Assembly (NCBI GenBank): GCA_965655775.1
Contig: CBFHHV010000031.1
Coordinates: 1-10,399, forward strand
DNA length: 10,399 nucleotides
Origin: Marisimplicoccus sp965655775
GTDB lineage: Bacteria; Bacteroidota; Bacteroidia; Flavobacteriales; Flavobacteriaceae
Direction of reading: 5' to 3'
Position numbers and translations under genes: made by a program. Under the pieces are notes generated by a model that searched no databases, had not been told where the DNA came from, and worked only from the letters and a program-made list of their open reading frames with translations. The first letter of the stretch is position 1. Each line of letters begins with the position of its first letter. This document shows, piece by piece, positions 5,234 to 10,399 of the stretch.

Positions 5234-6633
5234 TGATAAGAAGAACTGTTCCCCAAAAAACAATTTCTAAAGAATCCTCACTTAGTGGAGTAGGACTTCA
5301 TACTGGAGAAAATGTTAAGCTTACATTTAAGCCTGCACCTTCTAATACTGGCCTTGTATTTATTAGAGAAGATGTTGATGGTGATAATTCGATTGAGGCA
5401 CATATAAAGTACATATCTGACACAGATAGGGGTACAAACCTTGACAATGGTACTCTTAGGATTCATACTTCAGAACATGTTTTAGCTGCCCTGACTGGTT
5501 TAGGTGTTGATAATTGCTATATCTGTCTTGATGGAGCTGAAGTACCAATCATGGATGGTTCCTCAAAATTCTTTATAGAAGCAATTGAAAATGCGAAGAT
5601 TGTTGAACAAAATGCTCTTAGAGAAGAATTCTTTCCAAATGAAAAAATCTCCTTTGAATGCGAAGATACAGGAAGTAAGATTTCTATTATTCCGAATGAA
5701 GTTTATTCTTTAGATACTAAAGTAAATTATGACACAGAGGTATTAGGTGTGCAAACAGCAACTTTAAATAATATATCTGATTTTAAAGATGAGATTTCAT
5801 CAGCCAGAACCTTTAGCTTTCTTCACGAATTAGAGACTCTACTCGAAAATGGTTTAATTAAAGGTGGGGATCTTAATAATGCTATTGTTTATGTTGACAA
5901 ACCATTAGCCAATAGTAATATGGATAGACTTAAAAAAGCTTTCAACAAAGACTCTATTTCTGTAAAAGAAAACGGCATACTTGATAATCTTAGTCTTCAT
6001 TATCCAAATGAAGCTGCAAGACATAAGCTACTTGATGTTATAGGGGATTTAGCCTTAATCGGAATCAAGATAAGAGGAAAAGTGATAGCTGAGAAACCAG
6101 GACACTCAATAAATGCTAAATTTGTACAAAAAGTTTCTAAAGTGATAAAATCAGATAGAAAGAACATTCTGCCTAAAATTAATTTTGGTAAAAAACCATT
6201 AATGGACTCAAATCAAATAATGGATGTTATTCCTCACAGACCTCCATTTCTTCTTATTGATGAAGTTTTAGAATTATCTAATTCTCATGTAATAGGCCTT
6301 AGAAGAGTAGAAGAGACTGAATCTTGGGTAAGGGGTCACTTTCCAAGTGCTCCAGTTATGCCTGGTGTGCTTCAGGTAGAATTTATGGCTCAAGCAGGAG
6401 GTGTACTTGTATTAAATACTGTACCAGATCCTGAAAACTATCTTACTTTCTTTATGAAGATGGATAAATGTAAATTTAAGAATCCCGTTGTACCTGGTGA
6501 TACACTTATTTGTAAATTAGAGTTAATTTCTCCAATAAGGAGGGGGATAATACACATGTATGGCCATACCTTTGTGGGAGATGAAATCATGAGTGAGGGT
6601 GAATTTATGGCAAAAATTATAAAAAAAGATTAA
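5233..6633 (+). CDS. lpxC/fabZ: bifunctional UDP-3-O-acyl-GlcNAc deacetylase / 3-hydroxyacyl-ACP dehydratase
   Basis: A 466-residue natural fusion typical of Bacteroidota. Residues 1-305 are LpxC, the zinc deacetylase and committed step of lipid A synthesis: GVGLHTG (19-25), HTSEHVLAAL (78-87) with catalytic Glu81 and zinc ligand His82, MDGSS (107-111), ARTFSF (191-196), and RHKLLDVIGDL (263-273) with zinc ligands His264 and Asp268. General acid His291 lies in PGHSINAKF. Residues 325-466 are FabZ, the hot-dog-fold dehydratase of fatty acid elongation: IPHRPPFLLIDEV (333-345), RGHFPSAPVMPG (367-378) with catalytic His369, and VEFMAQ (382-387) with catalytic Glu383. Both active sites look intact. 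It overlaps lpxD by one base and is followed by lpxA after 2 bp. Linking the enzymes ties lipid A synthesis to use of the shared 3-hydroxyacyl-ACP pool. Confidence 0.97.
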   Translation: MIRRTVPQKTISKESSLSGVGLHTGENVKLTFKPAPSNTGLVFIREDVDGDNSIEAHIKYISDTDRGTNLDNGTLRIHTSEHVLAALTGLGVDNCYICLDGAEVPIMDGSSKFFIEAIENAKIVEQNALREEFFPNEKISFECEDTGSKISIIPNEVYSLDTKVNYDTEVLGVQTATLNNISDFKDEISSARTFSFLHELETLLENGLIKGGDLNNAIVYVDKPLANSNMDRLKKAFNKDSISVKENGILDNLSLHYPNEAARHKLLDVIGDLALIGIKIRGKVIAEKPGHSINAKFVQKVSKVIKSDRKNILPKINFGKKPLMDSNQIMDVIPHRPPFLLIDEVLELSNSHVIGLRRVEETESWVRGHFPSAPVMPGVLQVEFMAQAGGVLVLNTVPDPENYLTFFMKMDKCKFKNPVVPGDTLICKLELISPIRRGIIHMYGHTFVGDEIMSEGEFMAKIIKKD

Positions 6634-6635
6634 AT

Positions 6636-7421
6636 ATGAATCAACCTTTAGCATACGTACATCCAGGAGCAAAAATTGCTAAAAATGTTGTTGTAGAACC
6701 TTTTTCAACTATTAACAATAATGTTGAAATTGGAGAGGGTACTTGGGTTGGGTCTAATGTAACAATAATGGAAGGTGCCAGAATTGGTAAGAATTGTTAT
6801 ATCTATCCTGGCGCAGTTATTTCTGCTAATCCACAAGACTTAAAATTTGAAGGTGAAGACTCTTTATGTGAAATTGGCAATAACACAACTATTCGTGAAT
6901 GTGTTACTATAAATAGAGGTACAAAGGATAGAGGTACAACAAAAATTGGATCAAACTGCTTAATTATGGCTTATTCTCATGTAGCACATGATTGTATTGT
7001 GGGTGATAATTGTATATTCTCAAATAACAGTACTCTTGCAGGACATATTACAGTTGGAGATTATGTTATTTTATCGGGATTTGTAGCTGTCCACCAATTC
7101 TGTAGAATTGGGTCACACTCTTTTGTAGCTGGAGGATCTCTAGTTAGAATGGATGTTCCTCCATATGTAAAAGCAGCTAGAGAACCTTTATCATATGTTG
7201 GGATAAACTCTGTAGGACTCAGAAGAAGAGGATTTGAAAGCAAAAAAGTACATGAAATTCAAAACATATATAGAATACTTTATCAAAAGAAATATAATAA
7301 TACTCAAGCAGTTGAAATAATTCAGGCAGAACTAAATGCAACTCCTGAGAGAGATGAGATTATTCAGTTTATAGAAAATTCTCAAAGAGGGATAATGAAA
7401 GGATACTTTCAAAAAAATTAA
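6636..7421 (+). CDS. lpxA: UDP-N-acetylglucosamine acyltransferase
   Basis: First step of lipid A synthesis: reversible transfer of a 3-hydroxyacyl group from ACP to the 3-OH of UDP-GlcNAc; a cytosolic trimer. The 261-residue length is standard. Hexapeptide-repeat beta helix from residue 5 to about 190, then a helical C-terminal domain. Visible motifs: ANPQDLKFEGE (64-74), IRECVTINRGT (86-96), SHVAHDC (114-120) with catalytic His118 equivalent to E. coli His125, AGH (135-137), VHQFCRIG (152-159) and VPPYVKA. The residue aligned with E. coli Gly173, the acyl-chain-length ruler, is also Gly (166), which suggests a long 3-hydroxyacyl donor (C14 or longer) rather than a C10 one. This is inference from a by-eye alignment. 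Only 2 bp separate it from lpxC/fabZ and 3 bp from efp. Confidence 0.97.
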   Translation: MNQPLAYVHPGAKIAKNVVVEPFSTINNNVEIGEGTWVGSNVTIMEGARIGKNCYIYPGAVISANPQDLKFEGEDSLCEIGNNTTIRECVTINRGTKDRGTTKIGSNCLIMAYSHVAHDCIVGDNCIFSNNSTLAGHITVGDYVILSGFVAVHQFCRIGSHSFVAGGSLVRMDVPPYVKAAREPLSYVGINSVGLRRRGFESKKVHEIQNIYRILYQKKYNNTQAVEIIQAELNATPERDEIIQFIENSQRGIMKGYFQKN

Positions 7422-7424
7422 ATT

Positions 7425-7988
7425 ATGGCAAGCACTAGTGATATAAGAAAAGGACTTTGTATTAAGTATAATCATGATATATATAAGATAATTGAATTCC
7501 TCCATGTAAAACCAGGGAAAGGGCCTGCTTTTGTTAGAACTAAATTAAAGAGTGTAACTAATGGAAAAGTTTTAGATAACACATTTCCATCAGGACATAA
7601 AATTGAAGAAGTAAAAGTGGTCACAAGTCAATATCAGTTCTTGTATAACGACACAGATTATTTTCATTTCATGAATAATGAAGATTATAATCAAATTACT
7701 ATCGATAAAAATAAAATTGATTATCCGGATCTACTCAAAGAAGGAGAAAATGTCACCATAATTATTAATACAGAGGACAACAGCCCTCTATCAGTTGACA
7801 TGCCCTTAAGTGTTATTTTAGAAGTAACACACACTGAGCCAGGTGTTAAAGGAAATACTGCTACAAATGCTACAAAACCTGCTACTTTAGAGACAGGAGC
7901 TAACATCAATGTACCTTTATTTATCAACGAAGGTGATAAAGTAAAAATTGATACTGAAAAAGGTCAGTATATCGAAAGAATAAAATAA
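7425..7988 (+). CDS. efp: translation elongation factor P
   Basis: EF-P binds stalled ribosomes between the P and E sites and promotes peptide bonds at consecutive prolines. The 187 residues form three beta-barrel domains: about 1-65 (KOW-like), 66-128 (OB) and 129-187 (OB, ending GQYIERIK). The loop that reaches the peptidyl-transferase centre is VKPGKGPAF (28-36), with Lys32 at the position modified by beta-lysylation (EpmA/EpmB) in E. coli. No modification gene is present in this window, so the state of Lys32 is unknown. SVDMPLSV and EPGVKGNTA are recognisable family signatures. It starts 3 bp after lpxA; in Bacteroidota efp often sits in the lpx cluster without a known pathway reason. Confidence 0.97.
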   Translation: MASTSDIRKGLCIKYNHDIYKIIEFLHVKPGKGPAFVRTKLKSVTNGKVLDNTFPSGHKIEEVKVVTSQYQFLYNDTDYFHFMNNEDYNQITIDKNKIDYPDLLKEGENVTIIINTEDNSPLSVDMPLSVILEVTHTEPGVKGNTATNATKPATLETGANINVPLFINEGDKVKIDTEKGQYIERIK

Positions 7989-7993
7989 ATTTG
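7986..7993 (+). promoter_or_regulatory. possible -7 element before sucD
   Basis: TAAATTTG matches TAnnTTTG; its first three bases are the efp stop codon. A TTG partner lies 35 nt upstream, outside the 17-23 range. It might give sucD an internal promoter with a leader of about 12 nt, but chance is plausible in AT-rich DNA. Confidence 0.25.
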
Positions 7994-8009
7994 TCAAAAA
8001 TTAGACTAG

Positions 8010-8882
8010 ATGAGTATTATAGTTGATAAAAACTCAAAAGTTTTAGTTCAAGGATTTACAGGAAGTGAAGGAACATTTCACTCTAAGCAGATGATTGAAT
8101 ATGGAACGAATGTTGTTTGTGGAGTTACTCCTGGAAAAGGTGGTACAAAACATTTAGATAAACCTGTATATAATAGTGTTGCTGATGCATTAAATAATGA
8201 GGATATAAATACGTCAATAATTTTTGTGCCCCCAATGTTTGCAGCAGATGCTATTATGGAAGCAGCTGAATCAGGTATAAAGACTATTGTGACAATAACA
8301 GAAGGTATACCAGTTAATGATATGACAAAAGTTGTTTCTTATATTAAGGGTAAAAATATTACATTGATTGGTCCTAATTGTCCTGGAATAATTACTCCCG
8401 AGGAAGCTAAGATTGGTATTATGCCTGGTTTTGTGTTTAAAAAAGGAAATATAGGAATAGTATCAAAATCAGGGACTTTAACATATGAAGCAGCTGATCA
8501 AGTTGTAAAGTTTGGATATGGGATTTCAACTGCAATTGGAGTAGGGGGTGACCCAATAATTGGAACAACTCTTCTTGACTCAGTTCAGCTATTTATGGAA
8601 GATGAAGAGACTGATGTAATAGTTCTTATCGGAGAAATAGGTGGTCAATTAGAAATTGATGCTGCAAGATGGATAAAAGATAACGGTAATAAAAAACCAG
8701 TAGTTGGATTTATTGCGGGAGAGACTGCTCCAAAAGGTAGAAAAATGGGACATGCTGGAGCAATTATTGGTGGAAAAGATGATACTGCATCTGCCAAAAA
8801 AAGAATAATGAGAGAATCAGGTGTTAATGTAGTTGATTCTCCTGCAGATATAGGTAAAACCGTAAATGAAATACTTAAATAA
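8010..8882 (+). CDS. sucD: succinyl-CoA synthetase, ADP/GDP-forming, alpha subunit
   Basis: Alpha subunit of the TCA cycle enzyme that interconverts succinyl-CoA and succinate with substrate-level nucleoside triphosphate formation. The 290-residue length is standard. An N-terminal Rossmann-type CoA-binding domain carries VLVQGFTGSEGTFHS (11-25), GVTPGKGG (38-45) and IGPNCPG (120-126). The second domain has GIVSKSGTLTYE (149-160), IGVGGDP (176-182) and GHAGAIIGG (247-255), with His248 as the phosphorylated residue, equivalent to E. coli His246. The beta subunit gene sucC is not in this window, so the complex is encoded at two loci, or sucC lies outside. It is 21 bp after efp, and its stop overlaps the fabG start by one base (TAATG), indicating cotranscription with fabG. 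Confidence 0.97.
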   Translation: MSIIVDKNSKVLVQGFTGSEGTFHSKQMIEYGTNVVCGVTPGKGGTKHLDKPVYNSVADALNNEDINTSIIFVPPMFAADAIMEAAESGIKTIVTITEGIPVNDMTKVVSYIKGKNITLIGPNCPGIITPEEAKIGIMPGFVFKKGNIGIVSKSGTLTYEAADQVVKFGYGISTAIGVGGDPIIGTTLLDSVQLFMEDEETDVIVLIGEIGGQLEIDAARWIKDNGNKKPVVGFIAGETAPKGRKMGHAGAIIGGKDDTASAKKRIMRESGVNVVDSPADIGKTVNEILK

Positions 8883-9628
8883 TGAAATTACTTGAATCAA
8901 AAGTTTCAATTATAACTGGCGGGAGTAGAGGAATTGGTAAATCCATTTGTGAGACTTTTGCTCAAAATGGTTGTAATGTTGCATTTACTTACAATAACTC
9001 TAAAGAATCTGCAGAAAATTTGTCCAAGGAACTTAATAAACTTGGAGTAAAGGCTAAAGCATATAAAAGTGACGCGTCAAATTTTGATGACGCAGCTAAA
9101 TTAGTTGAAGACGTATTGAATGATTTTGAGAAAATTGATATTTTGGTTAATAATGCTGGTATTAAAAAAGATAATTTATTAATGCGAATGGAAAAATCTG
9201 ATTTTGATTCTGTAATTAATACAAATTTATCTTCTGTATTTAATCTTACTAAGGCTTCAATTAGAACATTCTTAAAGCAAAGAAATGGTTCAATTATAAA
9301 TATTAGCTCTGTAGTTGGTGTTAAAGGAAATGCAGGGCAATCAAATTATTCTGCTTCAAAGGCAGGTATCATAGGTTTTTCTAAATCCATTGCTCTAGAA
9401 TTAGGCTCTAGAAATATTAGAAGTAATGTAATTGCTCCTGGATTTATAGAAACTGATATGACAGACTCTTTACCAGAGGATGTTATTAATTCTTGGAAAG
9501 AAAGTATCCCACTAAAAAGAGGTGGTAATCCAAGTGATGTTGGAAATGCATGTGTATTTTTAGCGTCAGATTTATCCAGCTATATAACTGGACAAACTCT
9601 TCATGTAGATGGAGGAATGTTAACTTAA
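8882..9628 (+). CDS. fabG: 3-oxoacyl-[acyl-carrier-protein] reductase
   Basis: NADPH-dependent reduction of 3-oxoacyl-ACP to 3-hydroxyacyl-ACP in type II fatty acid synthesis. A 248-residue classical short-chain dehydrogenase: TGGSRGIG nucleotide-binding loop (12-19), NNAG (90-93), and the tetrad Asn115, Ser143, Tyr156 and Lys160 (SNYSASKAG). VIAPGFIETDMT and the C-terminal ITGQTLHVDGGM are typical of FabG rather than other SDRs. Its product is the donor for LpxA and LpxD and the substrate of FabZ, all encoded upstream in the same run. SDR specificity cannot be proved from sequence, but context and signature favour FabG. It begins on the last base of sucD and ends 12 bp before the prohibitin gene. 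Confidence 0.92.
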   Translation: MKLLESKVSIITGGSRGIGKSICETFAQNGCNVAFTYNNSKESAENLSKELNKLGVKAKAYKSDASNFDDAAKLVEDVLNDFEKIDILVNNAGIKKDNLLMRMEKSDFDSVINTNLSSVFNLTKASIRTFLKQRNGSIINISSVVGVKGNAGQSNYSASKAGIIGFSKSIALELGSRNIRSNVIAPGFIETDMTDSLPEDVINSWKESIPLKRGGNPSDVGNACVFLASDLSSYITGQTLHVDGGMLT

Positions 9629-9640
9629 AAATAAATTTAA

Positions 9641-10358
9641 ATGAAAAATTTGCCCAACATAGGTTTACCTATTATTTTAATATCACTATTATTAATTGTA
9701 TTTATATCCAGATCATCCGTCAATATAGGATCAGGTGAGGCTGGAGTATTATTTAGAACACTTGGAGGTGGTGTTGTAACTGATAGCCCTCCAAAAGGTG
9801 AGGGGTTCAAAATTATTGCACCTTGGAATAGAATTGTTATATATAATGTAAAACAACAAGAGGTTCTTGAGAGCATGCAAGTACTATCTTCTAATGGTCT
9901 TGAAATTAGTCTTGATGTCTCTGTTTTGTATCAACCAGATTATGACAATTTAGGATTACTTCACCAAACAAAAGGTGAAAATTACCTTAATTCGGTTCTT
10001 TTACCAAATATAAGAGCTGTTGCAAGAAGTGTTGTTGGAAGATACACTCCAGAACATTTATACTCTNNNNNNNNNNACTGCAATTAAAGAAGGTATTGAG
10101 AGAAAGCTTGTACAGGAACAAGAGGCTTTAGAATATGAGTTTAGACTTGTCAAAGCGGAACAAGAAGCTGAAAGACAAAGGATTGATGCTGAGGGTAAGG
10201 CAACAGCTAACAGAATATTGAGTGCATCCTTAACAGATAGAATTCTTCAAGAGAAAGGAATAGAAGCATCATTAAAACTTTCTGAGTCTCCAAATTCTAA
10301 AGTTATAGTTATTGGATCAGGTGATGGTGGTCTACCAATAATCTTAGGAAATAACTAA
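9641..10358 (+). CDS. prohibitin / SPFH-family membrane protein, interrupted by an assembly gap
   Basis: The product starts with an N-terminal hydrophobic anchor (about residues 7-23, IGLPIILISLLLIVFIS). The SPFH domain follows: GEAGVLFRTLGGGV, LEISLDVSVLYQP and NIRAVARSVVGRYTPEHLYS, the last ending at 10066. After ten Ns (10067-10076) the protein resumes with TAIKEGIERKLVQEQEALE, a charged coiled coil (EYEFRLVKAEQEAERQRI), then ATANRILSASLTD, and ends PIILGNN. This is the flavobacterial prohibitin pattern. The halves are in different frames across exactly ten Ns, but both are intact. About 35-40 codons of the family (from memory) are missing between them, so the Ns are a placeholder and the gene is probably whole in the organism. 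Such proteins form large membrane rings; a chaperone or scaffold role is likely but the partner is unknown. Confidence 0.9.
10067..10076. other. assembly gap (ten Ns)
   Basis: Ten undetermined bases lie within the prohibitin coding region. Coding resumes exactly at a codon boundary on each side, yet ten is not a multiple of three. The true gap is therefore a different length, probably around 105-120 nt judging by remembered homologues. Confidence 0.97.
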
Positions 10359-10370
10359 CGTTATTTTTAC

Positions 10371-10399
10371 TTAAAAAGAAAATCCATTATCATTTAGGT
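10371..10399 (-). CDS. possible C-terminal tail of a convergent gene
   Basis: One minus-strand frame entering from the right edge reads LNDNGFSF and then TAA at 10373-10371, 12 bp beyond the prohibitin stop. The other two minus frames contain stops in this stretch and no plus-strand ATG is present. A terminal Phe is common in outer-membrane beta barrels, but nine codons are too few to identify anything. Confidence 0.2.

Noticed and set aside
5278..5466. Minus-strand open frame of 62 codons opposite lpxC
   Set aside because: Antisense to the LpxC zinc-site region; low-information sequence.
7061..7243. Minus-strand open frame of 60 codons opposite lpxA
   Set aside because: Shadow of a conserved gene; no start signal or recognisable domain.
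7721..7927. Minus-strand open frame of 68 codons opposite efp
   Set aside because: Shadow of efp; the apparent hydrophobic stretch arises from reverse reading of beta-strand codons.
9550..9876. Open frames on both strands across the fabG/prohibitin junction
   Set aside because: The plus frame straddles the fabG end and prohibitin start out of frame, and the minus frame is antisense to the prohibitin; the two real genes explain the region.
10359..10399. Terminator after the prohibitin gene
   Set aside because: The stretch is A/T-rich but has no inverted repeat able to form a convincing stem.
1..10399. Novel defence, mobile or biosynthetic system
   Set aside because: All sizeable genes except the lipoprotein and the DUF4258 protein belong to known core or regulator families; no transposase, integrase, nuclease, toxin or repeat array is visible.

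Overview
The window is AT-rich, gene-dense DNA from a member of the Bacteroidota, most likely a marine-type flavobacterium with a small genome. Four things point there: an LpxC-FabZ fusion inside an lpxD - lpxC/fabZ - lpxA - efp - sucD gene run, a flavobacterial-type proline dehydrogenase, several perfect matches to the Bacteroidota -7 promoter element TAnnTTTG, and the lack of clear Shine-Dalgarno sequences before the genes. Intergenic spaces are mostly 0 to 30 bp. Ten Ns inside the last gene show that this is a draft scaffold.

Layout. (1) 1-523, minus strand: a small helix-turn-helix (XRE) regulator followed directly by a small lipoprotein that runs off the left edge. (2) 524-729: a 206-bp intergenic region with a strong palindrome and a longer overlapping inverted repeat, probably an operator. 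(3) 730-1203, plus: an Lrp/AsnC regulator, ending 4 bp from the convergent aroB. (4) 1208-2236, minus: aroB (3-dehydroquinate synthase), divergent from (5) 2282-3445, plus: proline dehydrogenase. The two share a short region with facing, mirror-image promoter-like elements. (6) 3438-4174, minus: tsaE (tRNA t6A synthesis ATPase), coupled by an ATGA overlap to a one-span membrane protein of DUF4258 type. (7) 4226-10358, plus: a long co-directional run of lpxD, lpxC/fabZ, lpxA, efp, sucD, fabG and a prohibitin-family gene, with 1-bp overlaps or gaps of 2 to 21 bp. (8) The last 29 bases may hold the tail of a convergent gene.

How the genes fit together. LpxA, LpxC and LpxD carry out the first three acyl-modifying steps of lipid A synthesis. 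LpxA and LpxD use 3-hydroxyacyl-ACP, which FabG makes and which FabZ diverts to ordinary fatty acid elongation. The run therefore encodes both the supply and the two competing uses of one intermediate. EF-P (translation of proline stretches), SucD (TCA cycle) and the prohibitin (membrane scaffold) are housekeeping passengers with no obvious pathway link.

I see no mobile element, CRISPR array, tRNA, rRNA, phage gene or defence system. This is mostly ordinary chromosomal core. The points worth a second look are regulatory: the xre operator-like repeats, the facing aroB/proline dehydrogenase promoters, the possible near-leaderless lpxD start, and the assembly gap in the prohibitin gene.
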